From: Phycisphaerae bacterium
GTDB lineage: Bacteria; Planctomycetota; Phycisphaerae; Tepidisphaerales; Tepidisphaeraceae
Length of the DNA stretch: 48,952 nucleotides
NCBI GenBank assembly: GCA_025936175.1
Contig: JAICTV010000011.1
Location: 1-48,952 of the forward strand
Direction of reading: 5' to 3'
Notes under the pieces: generated by a model
The model's input: the letters and a program-made list of their open reading frames with translations, nothing else
What the model was told of the DNA's origin: nothing
Databases searched by the model: none
Translations under genes and position numbers: made by a program
Part shown: positions 1-8,373 of the stretch, piece after piece
Numbering within the stretch: the first letter of the stretch is position 1
Layout of the letters: the number at the start of each line of letters is the position of its first letter

Positions 1-1
1 C

Positions 2-172
2 CGCGGGATCACAATCGGCAAGCGCCTCGCGGTGATCTTCAGCCGCGAAGATCTGAGCGTGGGATTGGTGGGGCAGAGCGTCGATGGGATCATCGGCTAC
101 GACCCGGAGACGGCGACGTCGCTGATGCTGCGGATCATTGCTCAGGACGCACACTGCTCAATGTCATCCTGA
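2..172 (+). CDS. C-terminal end of a DUF4159-family protein (5' part outside window)
   Basis: The window opens inside a reading frame that runs to a TGA at 170-172. The visible 56 residues contain GKRLAVIFSREDLSVG and DGIIGYDPETATSLM. This pattern resembles the C-terminus of DUF4159 proteins, which are common in planctomycetes and of unknown function. The last residues (MSS) and the stop codon lie inside the left arm of a dispersed palindrome at 162-230, so the repeat has supplied or altered the C-terminus. The family call is from recall of the motif; the start and most of the protein are not visible. Confidence 0.7.
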   Translation, partial: RGITIGKRLAVIFSREDLSVGLVGQSVDGIIGYDPETATSLMLRIIAQDAHCSMSS

Positions 173-230
173 GGTACTCCGAAGGATCTGGCGGCGACCA
201 TCAGATGCTGCGGAGCACCTCAGCATGACA
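162..230. repeat. REP-like palindrome, copy 1
   Basis: Arms at 162-181 and 211-230 (left arm begins TGTCATCCTGAGGTACTCCG) can fold into a hairpin. It belongs to a seven-copy family in this window. The stop codon of the DUF4159 gene is inside the left arm. Confidence 0.9.
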
Positions 231-250
231 CTTTTTGAAAGCACAGGGCG

Positions 251-284
251 AAAAAAAAAAGGTAGGCGTGCAACCTTGCACGCC
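251..284 (-). terminator. Rho-independent terminator of the HAD phosphatase gene
   Basis: A perfect 9-bp hairpin (265-273 with 276-284, 2-nt loop) is followed on the minus strand, after 4 bases, by ten T residues (260-251). It lies about 80 bases after the stop of the HAD gene at 367. Confidence 0.8.
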
Positions 285-366
285 GAACGCTAGAGCCTGC
301 GACTCCGTTCGCACCATCCATGCATCGGCCTGTCCACGCCGTGGCGCGTCGTGGACATATGCTGCG

Positions 367-1281
367 TCAGGCCACCGCTTCGCCCGCGCCCGCGCCCGCG
401 CGATCGTCGGCGTCTTCGTCGAGGGGCTCGACCTTATGTTGTGCCACCAGCTCTTCCAGAAATTCCGCGAGCCCTTCGTCGGCGTTGCTCTTGATCACGC
501 GCTTCGCCGCCGCCTGAATCTCGGGCTTGGCGTTGCCCATCGCGACGCCCAGTCCCGCTCTCGTGAGCATCGGCAGATCGTTCACGTCGTCGCCGATGGC
601 GATGATCTGCTCCGGCTCGATGTCGTGCGACCGCGCGACGTGGAGGACGCCTTCCCACTTGTTCACCGCCGGGTCGAAGATCTCCAGAACCTCGACGCCG
701 GCGCTGGGGACAAACAGCTTCTGACAGAAGATCCGCTCTCCGAACTGACTTGTCAGTTGCTCGTGCACCTTGGCGACGTCGGCGGGATCGGCGACGATCC
801 CGAGCCGCAGCGTGTTCTCGTGCGCGTACGTCGACAGCTTGCTCACATGATGCACGGTGGCGCTGGTGACGCTCATCCAGTGCATCGTCTCGGCGTTGAC
901 CGGCACCTCGTCGCTCACCAAGTAATCGACGCCCGCCGCGCCGGTGTCCTGCAGCGCCAGCACCGCGTGTCCGGCGTCTTCGAGAAGCTTGCACACCTCG
1001 CGCGCCAACTTCGGATCGACCATCATCTTGTGCAGCGTCACTTCCTGTTTCGTGTCCATCACGATCGCGCCGCCGGCGAAGACGGCGTGGTGATGATGGC
1101 CGACGGTGTCCACCACGACGCGGCTCTCGGTCCAGTTCCGCCCGGTGGCAAAACACACCAGGATGCCGGCCGAGAGGCACTGGTGAATCGCCGCCCTGGT
1201 GCGATCGGTCACCTTGCCTTGCGGGGAAAGCAGTGTGCCGTCGAGGTCGATCGCGATCATCTTGTACTTCACGGCACCCAT
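367..1281 (-). CDS. HAD-superfamily (Cof-type) phosphatase
   Basis: 304 residues, cytosolic, no signal peptide. Near the N-terminus is the HAD motif I DLDGTLL with nucleophile Asp12 and Asp14. The motif IV block GDDVNDLPML comes late, followed by GLGVAMGNA, which is typical of Cof/YbiV-type phosphatases of phosphosugars and related small phosphates. The ATG at 1281 was chosen because it places motif I at the usual distance from the start; an upstream in-frame Met at 1518 would overlap the neighbouring antiporter gene and add a low-complexity tail. The C-terminus is an acidic and Ala/Gly-rich tail. An intrinsic terminator follows at 251-284. Substrate cannot be inferred. Confidence 0.88.
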   Translation of the reverse strand: MGAVKYKMIAIDLDGTLLSPQGKVTDRTRAAIHQCLSAGILVCFATGRNWTESRVVVDTVGHHHHAVFAGGAIVMDTKQEVTLHKMMVDPKLAREVCKLLEDAGHAVLALQDTGAAGVDYLVSDEVPVNAETMHWMSVTSATVHHVSKLSTYAHENTLRLGIVADPADVAKVHEQLTSQFGERIFCQKLFVPSAGVEVLEIFDPAVNKWEGVLHVARSHDIEPEQIIAIGDDVNDLPMLTRAGLGVAMGNAKPEIQAAAKRVIKSNADEGLAEFLEELVAQHKVEPLDEDADDRAGAGAGEAVA

Positions 1282-1391
1282 CGATCCCCGAGCTGTGGTG
1301 GCAAGATACGCGCGTTCGATCTGAACGCAAGAAAAATGATTCCGTTTCAACTGTTTTTCCACAACGTGTTGTGCCTGGAAGAGACGACGGC

Positions 1392-3629
1392 TCAACGCGT
1401 GGTGGTGGTCGCGGCGGCCAGTCCTCGGGCAAATTTGCGGACAATCAGCAGCGACGTGGGGCATTCTAAAGCGATTCGTTGCGGACGGAAGCCGAAGAAC
1501 TGTGACTCCAAATCCCACTCCTCGGCGACGCCGATGAGGACGAGATCCACGCTGGCGGCTTCGCGCAACACGGCATCAACCGGCGACGGATCTTCGACGA
1601 CCTTCATGTGCACCGATGTGCGCGGCGGCGCTGCGGTCGCGAGTGCCGTCCCACCGACGGCGCCTGCGCTCGCGGGCGTCGCCGCGGTCGCCGTCGGTTC
1701 GGCGAAGACGCGATCCACTTCCGTCTTGGCGCCGAGCTGCTGCGCGGCGCTGTCGCGATGCGGCGGCACGACGTGAAGCACCGTGATGTCGATGCCGCTG
1801 GCGTTGCGCGACAACCGCTCGGCCAGTTGCAACGCGAGGCGGTCGTGCGTGCTGCCGAGGTACGGGACGAGGATGCGCTTGGGAAGCTCGCTGCCGCGGT
1901 TGACGTAGATCGCGACGTCGGCCGGCACTTCGCCGAGCACCCGGCGGACGGTCCCCCCGAGCAGCGCGCGGCCGAAGACCGGGCGGTGGAAACCGATGAG
2001 CACGAGGTCCGCCTGCCGGAGTCGCGCGACGGCGGCGATGTCGTCGGCGACGTCACGCGTGACAAAGGAGATCGTCTCGACGTCGATCTTGTGCGCCTTC
2101 GCCTTCGCCTGGATCGGCGCGAGCACGGGATCGACCTGCTGTGACGCGTCATCGAGACCGGAACGATACGCTTCGCGATCGACCGGCGGGCGAAGGTGCA
2201 ACGCGAGGATCTCGCACGCGTCTTTGTTCGGTCCGGCGACGGCGTCGGCGAGATCGAGCAGCGACTCGCCGCTGCTCGGGTCGGAAACGGGAATCAGCAC
2301 GGTGTAGCGGCGGCGCACGCCCGCCGTCGGCGTCGGCGGGGCTTCCAGTTCCGGGCCGAACATCCGCTGTGGATAAACCCAGTTGAGGATCGGCGTGGTC
2401 AACGCGGTCGTAACCAGCGCCATGATCACCATCATCGCGAAGACCGCGTCGGTGATCACGCCGAGCTCGCGGCCGATGTTGAGGATCACCAGCTCCATCA
2501 GCCCGCGCGTATTCATCAGGATTCCGACGGCGGCGGATTCGCGCCACGCGAGACCGCAGGCGCGGGCGGCGAGCGTCGAGCCGCCGAACTTTCCCGCGCA
2601 CGCGACGCCGATCACCAGAGCGGTGATCAGCCACAGCTCCGCGTGATTCAGAAGTCCGATCTGCGTCTTGAGCCCCGTGTAGGCGAAGAAGATCGGCAGC
2701 AGGAAGACGACGGTATAGTCCTCGAGTTTCTCGCTGAGATGGCGGACGAACTGCGTGCCCTTGGGCATCATCGCGCCCATTAAAAACGCGCCGAAGAGGG
2801 CGTGAATGCCGATCTTTTCCGTGGTGAAGGCCGACGCAAGGATGAGCAGGAAGATCACCGCAACGACGTTCTGGCTCAAGCGTCCCTGTCGCTCGTAGAC
2901 CGCTTCCAGCCGCCGCAGGAACGGGCGCACGAGCAAGAACATCACGACGACGTACGCGACCGAGAGCACCGCCGTCTGAATCGCCGGCTTCATGCCGGTG
3001 ACGCGCGCGATGCCGACGACGAACGCGAGCATGCACCACGCCGTTACGTCATCGACCGCGGCGCAGGTGATCGTCACCGCGCCGACTTTCGTCTTGTGCA
3101 GGTTGCGCTCAGTCAGAATGCGCGCGAGGACGGGAAACGCCGTGATGCTCATCGCCGCGCCCATGAAGAGCGCGACCGAGGTGAAGCGCATCTCGGGCGT
3201 GCGCGTGAAGACCTCGCTGAACAGCAACAGCGCCAGCGCGGCGCCGAGGAGGAAGGGCGCGATGATGCTGACGTGGCTGATGACGACGGCGGCGTGGCCG
3301 CGGTTGCGGATCAGCTTCGGGTCCAACTCCAGGCCGATGAGGAACAGGAAGAAGATCACGCCGATCTGGCTGAGGATCGAGAGGTACTCGGTCGGATCGG
3401 TGTGAATGCCGCTGGAGCCGATCAGGTCCGGGCGGAAGATGTAGGTCCACGCGTGCGGCGCGAGCCAGGCGAAGAGGCTCGGCCCCAGCATGATGCCGGC
3501 GACCATTTCGCCGACGACCTGCGGCTGCTGCATCCGGTTGAAGAGCCATCCCATCACGCGCGACAGCGCGAGGATCAGGCCGATCTGCACGATGAGGACC
3601 AGGAGCAAATTACCGTGCATTCGCGACAC
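1392..3629 (-). CDS. CPA2-family cation/proton antiporter with two C-terminal UspA domains
   Basis: 745 residues. Residues about 8-425 form a hydrophobic Na+/H+ exchanger domain of 12-13 helices, with the CPA2-like stretch LSQIGVIFFLFLIGLELDPK and the half-helix region CAAVDDVTAW holding the paired acidic residues expected for cation/proton exchange. A cytosolic part follows with two universal-stress-protein modules: one beginning RRYTVLIPVSD and one beginning PKRILVPYLGS, the latter ending in ECPTSLLIVR. Such modules often bind nucleotides and may gate transport. The start ATG (3629) overlaps the end of the upstream gene by 20 bases; an ATG at 3620 is an alternative. Both genes probably share one mRNA. 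Ion specificity (Na+ or K+) is not readable. Confidence 0.9.
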   Translation of the reverse strand: MSRMHGNLLLVLIVQIGLILALSRVMGWLFNRMQQPQVVGEMVAGIMLGPSLFAWLAPHAWTYIFRPDLIGSSGIHTDPTEYLSILSQIGVIFFLFLIGLELDPKLIRNRGHAAVVISHVSIIAPFLLGAALALLLFSEVFTRTPEMRFTSVALFMGAAMSITAFPVLARILTERNLHKTKVGAVTITCAAVDDVTAWCMLAFVVGIARVTGMKPAIQTAVLSVAYVVVMFLLVRPFLRRLEAVYERQGRLSQNVVAVIFLLILASAFTTEKIGIHALFGAFLMGAMMPKGTQFVRHLSEKLEDYTVVFLLPIFFAYTGLKTQIGLLNHAELWLITALVIGVACAGKFGGSTLAARACGLAWRESAAVGILMNTRGLMELVILNIGRELGVITDAVFAMMVIMALVTTALTTPILNWVYPQRMFGPELEAPPTPTAGVRRRYTVLIPVSDPSSGESLLDLADAVAGPNKDACEILALHLRPPVDREAYRSGLDDASQQVDPVLAPIQAKAKAHKIDVETISFVTRDVADDIAAVARLRQADLVLIGFHRPVFGRALLGGTVRRVLGEVPADVAIYVNRGSELPKRILVPYLGSTHDRLALQLAERLSRNASGIDITVLHVVPPHRDSAAQQLGAKTEVDRVFAEPTATAATPASAGAVGGTALATAAPPRTSVHMKVVEDPSPVDAVLREAASVDLVLIGVAEEWDLESQFFGFRPQRIALECPTSLLIVRKFARGLAAATTTTR

Positions 3630-4083
3630 CGGCGGGAGGAGATGATGACGCGCTTCGAGCCGTTTGAGCGCCGATGCGGGTCGCCGTGGCGCTTGCGGTG
3701 TACGGGCCGGACAGCGCGATCGACGCCTCCGGCACGTGCCAGGTCTCGCGCAGCGGGATGTCGGCGGCGATGTCCATCTTCCATGCCGCGCCGTCGAGGT
3801 GCATCCGGAGCTTGCGACCGTCCTTGGCGCCGCGCCAGCCGGAGGCGAGGGTCATGCCGATCGGCTTGCCGTCGCCGAACCGCACGGTGAAGAATCGGCC
3901 CGACTGTTCGATGCGCATCGAGCCCGCGTTGAGCTCCGGCGGGGGCGCGGTGTACCAGGCGATCTTCCAATCGCCGGAGAGATCGTCCGGCGCCTTCATC
4001 GCCCCGCCGAGGGTAATGATGAACCACATCCCGCCGATGAACGCGGCGAACATCAGGAAGTAGACGACGTACGCTCGGCTCAT
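3610..4083 (-). CDS. Uncharacterised protein with one N-terminal membrane anchor
   Basis: 157 residues. Residues 4-28 (AYVVYFLMFAAFIGGMWFII) form one transmembrane helix or uncleaved signal anchor. The remainder is soluble and β-rich by appearance (SGDWKIAWYT, GRFFTVRFGDG, WKMDIAADIPL), so a small extracytoplasmic β-barrel or sandwich is plausible. The C-terminus is a Ser/Ala-rich tail. It overlaps the start of the antiporter gene by 20 bases, so the two are likely co-transcribed. I do not recognise the family. Confidence 0.65.
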   Translation of the reverse strand: MSRAYVVYFLMFAAFIGGMWFIITLGGAMKAPDDLSGDWKIAWYTAPPPELNAGSMRIEQSGRFFTVRFGDGKPIGMTLASGWRGAKDGRKLRMHLDGAAWKMDIAADIPLRETWHVPEASIALSGPYTASATATRIGAQTARSASSSPPAGVANAR

Positions 4084-4230
4084 TCCCGCGTCTCTCTATC
4101 TCGGTCGGTCGGTCGTTCGCCCGCTCGCGCACCCTCGCGACTCCGTCACGCTCCGCGCGTAAAGTATCAGACCGACGCGCGGGGGCAATCGTGCAAAACG
4201 CCTCGCGCCAGTCACGCGGTCGTATCGACA

Positions 4231-4250
4231 TATAATCGCCGAAGCAGGAG
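4231..4250 (+). promoter_or_regulatory. -10 box and Shine-Dalgarno of the NUDIX gene
   Basis: A consensus TATAAT at 4231-4236 is followed by AGGAG at 4246-4250, ten bases before the ATG at 4261. No convincing -35 is seen. Confidence 0.6.
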
Positions 4251-4260
4251 CGCTCAACAC

Positions 4261-4806
4261 ATGCCTTCCAAACTGGTCGACAAACAACTGCTGTACAACG
4301 GGAAGAAGATCCGCCTGGAGATCCATCACCTCGAGGACGACGACGGCGGCCGTCACGTGCGCGAGGTGGTCGTTCATCCGGGCGCGGTCTGCATCCTGCC
4401 GTTCCTCAAGGACGATTCGCTCGTCCTGATCCGAAACTTCCGCTATCCGCTGCACCAATACCTGCTCGAGCTGCCGGCGGGCACGCTGGAGAAGAACGAG
4501 GACCCGATCAACTGCGCCGGACGCGAGCTGCTGGAAGAAACCGGCTACCTCGCCGGCAGACTCAAAGCCATCGGCAACTTCTACACCTCGCCGGGAATCC
4601 TCAGCGAGAAGATGTACGCTTACGCGGCATACGATCTGGAGCAGCAGACCGCCGCGCTCGAGGAGGGCGAGGAGATCGAGGTGCACCCGGTGCCGTACGG
4701 GCAGGCGATCGGCATGATCCAGAGCGGCGAGATCCACGACGGCAAGACGATCGCGGCGCTGATGATGTACGACCGGTTCTTCCGGCAGGGCAGCAGTGGC
4801 ACGTGA
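4261..4806 (+). CDS. nudF: NUDIX hydrolase, ADP-ribose pyrophosphatase type
   Basis: 181 residues, cytosolic. The NUDIX box is seen as AGTLEKNEDP..CAGRELLEETG, the REXXEE core that binds divalent metal, preceded by LLELPAG and followed by the loop TSPGILSEKM, which is typical of ADP-ribose pyrophosphatases (ADP-ribose to AMP plus ribose 5-phosphate). The ATG at 4261 has a clear AGGAG and a TATAAT upstream; the frame stays open further upstream but without family similarity. A REP-like palindrome begins 15 bases after the stop. Other nucleoside-diphosphate sugars are possible substrates. Confidence 0.88.
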   Translation: MPSKLVDKQLLYNGKKIRLEIHHLEDDDGGRHVREVVVHPGAVCILPFLKDDSLVLIRNFRYPLHQYLLELPAGTLEKNEDPINCAGRELLEETGYLAGRLKAIGNFYTSPGILSEKMYAYAAYDLEQQTAALEEGEEIEVHPVPYGQAIGMIQSGEIHDGKTIAALMMYDRFFRQGSSGT

Positions 4807-4821
4807 GGGAGGCTCGATCAT

Positions 4822-4907
4822 TGTCATCCCGAGGTACTCCGAGGGATCTCGCTGTATGAGAACTGTTCGACTCAGAGATCCCTCACGGAATACCGCTCGG
4901 GATGACA
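4822..4907. repeat. REP-like palindrome, copy 2
   Basis: Long inverted repeat between TGTCATCCCGAGGTACTCCG and its near complement ending CGGGATGACA, 15 bases after the nudF stop. It is nearly identical, including the loop, to the copy at 47379-47464. Confidence 0.92.
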
Positions 4908-4946
4908 GGCTTGGCGCGTGCTAGAGATTTACACGGACCTTGAGCG

Positions 4947-5987
4947 ATGGGCATTTACGACCGACCGTATTACCGCGAAGGCACGGGCCCGACGAACCCG
5001 TTGATGTGGCTCGTCGCGGGGTCGGTCTACCTTTTCACCGCCTTCGGCATCCGCGTCCGCGCGCACGCGTCGCTCATCGTCTGCATCGTGCTCGTGCTGA
5101 TCTTCGGGCTCGGGCAGGGATTCACCTGGCAGGATCGCGTGCAGAGCATGTCGATCCTGTTCATCATCGTGCTGCTCCACGAGTTCGGGCATTGCTTTGC
5201 AGCGCGATGGGTTGGCGGGGAGGCGGATGAGATCCTGATGCATCCGCTCGGCGGCCTCGCGCTGACGCGCCCGCCGCGCCGGCCGCTGCCACAGTTCATC
5301 ACCGTCGCGGGCGGGCCGGCGGTGAACGTGGTCATCTGCATGGTCTGCGGCGCCTGGTTATGGGCGATTCTGGGTTGGCTCCCGTGGGACCCGTTTCGCT
5401 TCCGTCCGATCGGCAACTTTCACAGTTGGATGAGCGTCTCGCGCTATGTCTATTGGGTCTACTCGGTGAGCTGGATGATCTTCTGCTTCAACCTGCTGCC
5501 GATCTTTCCGCTGGACGGCGGGCAGATGCTCCAGGCGATCCTCTGGCCGAAGTTCGGCTACTACAAGTCGATGAACTTCGCCTGCATCACCGGGATGGTC
5601 GGCGCGGCGATCGGGGGAATGGTGGGCATCGCCAGCGGCAACCTGACGCTGGCGATCATCGCGATCCTGGGCTTCTCGACGTGTCTCAACATGCGTCGGC
5701 AACTGCTGGCGGCGGGGCCGTACGCCTTCAGCGACGAGGGCGGCGATTACTCCGCCGCGTACCAGCCGCAGACGCCGCGGGGAAAGCAGCCCGGCCGCTG
5801 GGCGCAACGGCGCGCCGCCAAGGCCGCCCAGGCCGAGCGCGACGAACAGCAGAGCATCGACGCCATCCTCGCCAAGGTCTCCGCGCATGGCATGCACAGC
5901 CTGAGCTGGCGGGAAAAGCGCACGCTCACGAAAGCAACCGAACGCCAGCGCGAGCGCGATGCGGCGCGGGCGAAGCGTTACGTCTAA
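4947..5987 (+). CDS. Site-2 protease (M50) family membrane metalloprotease
   Basis: 346 residues. Zinc ligands and catalytic Glu are visible in HEFGH (residues 78-82), and the second conserved site is FPLDGG with Asp190. About six hydrophobic helices surround them (29-57, 67-88, 118-145, 170-190, 205-230). No PDZ domain is present, so this is not an RseP-type enzyme but closer to the compact SREBP-like/FtsH-independent M50 group. The C-terminal 80 residues are basic, Ala/Arg-rich and probably cytosolic. The likely role is intramembrane cleavage of an unknown substrate. The next gene starts 147 bases later, although an ATG overlaps this stop (TAATG). Confidence 0.88.
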   Translation: MGIYDRPYYREGTGPTNPLMWLVAGSVYLFTAFGIRVRAHASLIVCIVLVLIFGLGQGFTWQDRVQSMSILFIIVLLHEFGHCFAARWVGGEADEILMHPLGGLALTRPPRRPLPQFITVAGGPAVNVVICMVCGAWLWAILGWLPWDPFRFRPIGNFHSWMSVSRYVYWVYSVSWMIFCFNLLPIFPLDGGQMLQAILWPKFGYYKSMNFACITGMVGAAIGGMVGIASGNLTLAIIAILGFSTCLNMRRQLLAAGPYAFSDEGGDYSAAYQPQTPRGKQPGRWAQRRAAKAAQAERDEQQSIDAILAKVSAHGMHSLSWREKRTLTKATERQRERDAARAKRYV

Positions 5988-6133
5988 TGAGAGAGCCTTC
6001 GCCTGTTGTGCGGCGTAGTGAACCCGGCGCGCCTGCGTGTCAGGGTTCCCGCGATAGCCAGAGCCCGTCCTCCGTGGTGAACGCTGCATTTGAAGTTGCA
6101 CGATGGATCGAGTTTCCGAATGATGGGCGGCGC

Positions 6134-7048
6134 ATGAGTAAGCCGACCACCACCACCGCGCCCTCCGCGAGTTCCCCCGCGCCCAACCCCGATGAAGTTA
6201 TCCGCCTCTGGCCCGCGCCCGGCAAAGCACCTCTCGCCGCCGGCGATGATCCCGCCGACATCCCGACGATCTCCATCTACCGGCCGAAAGAAATAAAACC
6301 CGACGGCTCATCGATCGTCGTCTGCCCCGGCGGGGCGTATCAGCACCTCGCACTTCACGAGGGCGAGCCGGTCGCCCGCTGGCTCAACAGCTTCGGCGTG
6401 ACCGCGTTCGTCCTCACCTATCGCCTGGGGCCGCGCTACCGCTTCCCCGCCGCCTTCGCCGACGTCTCCCGCGCCATCCGCACGATCCGCCACCGCGCCC
6501 GCGCCCGCGCGAGGGAATGGAAACTCGACGAGAAAAAAGTCGGGGTGCTCGGCTTCTCCGCCGGCGGACATCTCGCCTCCACCGTCTCGACGCATTTCGA
6601 CGCCGACCCTCCGGAGATCCGCCCGCCGGACGAAGTGAATGAACTTTCCAGCCGCCCCGATGTCTCGATCCTCTGCTATCCGGTGATCACGCTCGAGGGC
6701 CCGAGCGCCCACGTCGGCTCGCGCAAGGCGCTGCTCGGCGACAACCCCCGTCCCGAATTGCTCGATGAGTTGAGCAACGATCGTCACGTCACGGCGCACA
6801 CGCCGCCCGCGTTCCTCTTCCATACGGTGGCCGACACCGGCGTCCCGTGCGAGAACTCGATCCTCTACGCGATGGGCCTGAGAAAAGCCGGCGTTCCCTT
6901 CGAGATGCACCTCTTCGAGCCCGGCAATCACGGCGTGGGTTTAGCGAGCGGCCCGACCGGACATCCCGCTCCCGCGGCGCTGGCGGTGTGGCCGTCGCTG
7001 TGTAAGACGTGGCTTAACGGTAAGGGCTTCGGCAAACCGTCTGCTTGA
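6134..7048 (+). CDS. Alpha/beta-hydrolase, BD-FAE/acetyl-xylan-esterase-like
   Basis: 304 residues. The oxyanion-hole region VVCPGGAYQHL (about 62-72) precedes the nucleophile elbow GFSAGG (Ser142). A late Asp (HTVADTGVPCENS) and the catalytic His (FEPGNHGVGL) complete the triad. The architecture matches esterases that remove acetyl or feruloyl groups from plant polysaccharides. No clear signal peptide; the N-terminus is Thr/Ser/Pro-rich. The ATG at 6134 is chosen because family similarity begins just after it. An in-frame ATG at 5987 overlaps the preceding stop, but the extra 49 residues look non-coding. A REP-type element follows the stop by a few bases. Confidence 0.85.
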   Translation: MSKPTTTTAPSASSPAPNPDEVIRLWPAPGKAPLAAGDDPADIPTISIYRPKEIKPDGSSIVVCPGGAYQHLALHEGEPVARWLNSFGVTAFVLTYRLGPRYRFPAAFADVSRAIRTIRHRARARAREWKLDEKKVGVLGFSAGGHLASTVSTHFDADPPEIRPPDEVNELSSRPDVSILCYPVITLEGPSAHVGSRKALLGDNPRPELLDELSNDRHVTAHTPPAFLFHTVADTGVPCENSILYAMGLRKAGVPFEMHLFEPGNHGVGLASGPTGHPAPAALAVWPSLCKTWLNGKGFGKPSA

Positions 7049-7054
7049 TTCCAG

Positions 7055-7168
7055 GGCTAAAGCGGTGCTCGCTCGGGTGTAGCGTGCGGGTCGACACTTA
7101 TGTCATGCTGAGGTACTCCGAAACATCGGGGCTGGGCGCGCCGATGCTTCGGAGCACCTCAGCATGAC
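7055..7168. repeat. REP-like palindrome, copy 3, with 46-base conserved flank
   Basis: The palindrome itself is 7101-7168 (TGTCATGCTGAGGTACTCCG left arm). The flank 7055-7100 (beginning GGCTAAAGCGGTGC) recurs with few changes before copy 5 at 16562-16607, so the mobile or duplicated unit is larger than the hairpin. Confidence 0.88.
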
Positions 7169-7263
7169 GCCGCGTTTAGATCCGCCTGGCGTTTGCAGCG
7201 AATCCCCCTGTTCAGGGAACTGACGCGAGTCACTTCGTCTCGATACCCTCCCGCCTCTTCGGC

Positions 7264-7269
7264 TATAGT
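7264..7269 (+). promoter_or_regulatory. -10 box placed for leaderless transcription of the tandem GNAT gene
   Basis: TATAGT ends 9 bases before the GTG start at 7279. Transcription starting about 7 bases downstream of it would leave almost no 5' untranslated region. No -35 is obvious. Confidence 0.5.
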
Positions 7270-7278
7270 TCGCTCCTT

Positions 7279-8232
7279 GTGAGCAACGCGGACGTTGTCA
7301 TTCGCCCGTTCGAGCCGGCGGATCTGCCTGGCGTCGCGGCGTTGTTGGGTGACGCGATGCCGGCGGATCCGATTTCCGAATCGCGCTTCACCCGGCAGGT
7401 GCTGCTTGATCCGAACTTCAAAACCCAGGGCGCGCCGGTGGCTGTGCGCGGGGGCACGATCGTTGGCTTTGGCCTCGCGATCGCCCGGCAACAGCCACTG
7501 GAGAACGCGCCGCCTGACGCGGATCGCGGCTACATCACGCTCCTGGCGGTCGCGCCGGCGAAGCAGCGGCAGGGCATCGGCGCGCAGCTTCTCGCTTTCG
7601 CTGAAAGCTATCTGACGGCGCAAGCGCGGACGACCGTGATGGTCAGCTCGTACGCGCCCGGATATTTTATCCCCGGCGTGGACGTGAACGCGTACGCGGG
7701 CGCGCTGCAATTCCTCAAAAAGCACGGATACGCCGAGGTCTATCGGCCGCTGGCGATGGAGACGTCGCTGTGGAACTGGTCGATCCCGGCGTGGGTGCGC
7801 GAGCGGCGCGAGCAGCTCGCGGCCGAAGGGACGATCATCGCGCCCTGCACGCCGGCGACGACGCTGCCGCTGCTGGAATTCGCCCGCGCGGAATTCCCCG
7901 GTGACTGGGTGCGGGTCGTGCGCGAGGCGATGACTCGGATCGTCGCCCACGGCGATTCGCCGACGCGATTGCTCGTCGCGAGCGATCGCGGCAGCGTCGT
8001 CGGCTTCTCCCACTTCGACAACGAGCGTTTCGGGCCCATCGGCGTGGCCTCGAGTCAGCGCGGGCGTGGCGTCGGACAGGTGCTGATGTTCGCCACGCTT
8101 CAGGCGCAGCGCGAAGCGGGTTTTCGAACCGCGTGGTTTCTCTGGTCCGACGACAAGACCGCCGCGCGGATCTACGACGGCGCGGGGTTCGAGGAGACGC
8201 GACGGTTCGCGCTGATGAAGAAGACGCTTTAG
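7279..8232 (+). CDS. Tandem GNAT-domain N-acetyltransferase
   Basis: 317 residues with two GNAT folds in tandem. The N-terminal module (about 5-160) has the acetyl-CoA loop LLAVAPAKQRQGIG; the C-terminal module (about 185-317) has IGVASSQRGRGVG followed by the usual AARIYDGAGF segment. Both keep the R/Q-x-x-G-x-G/A pyrophosphate motif, so both could bind acetyl-CoA. The start is GTG at 7279, directly downstream of a TATAGT box and without a Shine-Dalgarno. The acceptor substrate is unknown. The gene is convergent with the DUF192 gene, with a REP-like palindrome between them. Confidence 0.85.
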   Translation: MSNADVVIRPFEPADLPGVAALLGDAMPADPISESRFTRQVLLDPNFKTQGAPVAVRGGTIVGFGLAIARQQPLENAPPDADRGYITLLAVAPAKQRQGIGAQLLAFAESYLTAQARTTVMVSSYAPGYFIPGVDVNAYAGALQFLKKHGYAEVYRPLAMETSLWNWSIPAWVRERREQLAAEGTIIAPCTPATTLPLLEFARAEFPGDWVRVVREAMTRIVAHGDSPTRLLVASDRGSVVGFSHFDNERFGPIGVASSQRGRGVGQVLMFATLQAQREAGFRTAWFLWSDDKTAARIYDGAGFEETRRFALMKKTL

Positions 8233-8257
8233 CTTTTTCCATCCCGCGCGCGGAAAA

Positions 8258-8332
8258 TGTCATCCCGAAGTACTCCGCTGGATCTCGGAGACCAATGGCT
8301 TGCGAGATCTCTCCGAGTACCTCGGGATGACA
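8258..8332. repeat. REP-like palindrome, copy 4
   Basis: TGTCATCCCGAAGTACTCCG and its near complement ending CGGGATGACA flank a second inner stem around GGATCTC/GAGATC. It lies between two convergent genes, 26 bases after the GNAT stop. Confidence 0.9.
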
Positions 8333-8373
8333 ACGTGCGTCGCGCTGCAATCACATGTGCGGGGCGCGAGGGC

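Noticed and set aside
5987..6133. ATG at 5987 overlapping the M50 stop as start of the esterase
   Set aside because: The TAATG overlap is attractive, but the 49 added residues are not family-like; ATG 6134 starts close to the hydrolase domain.
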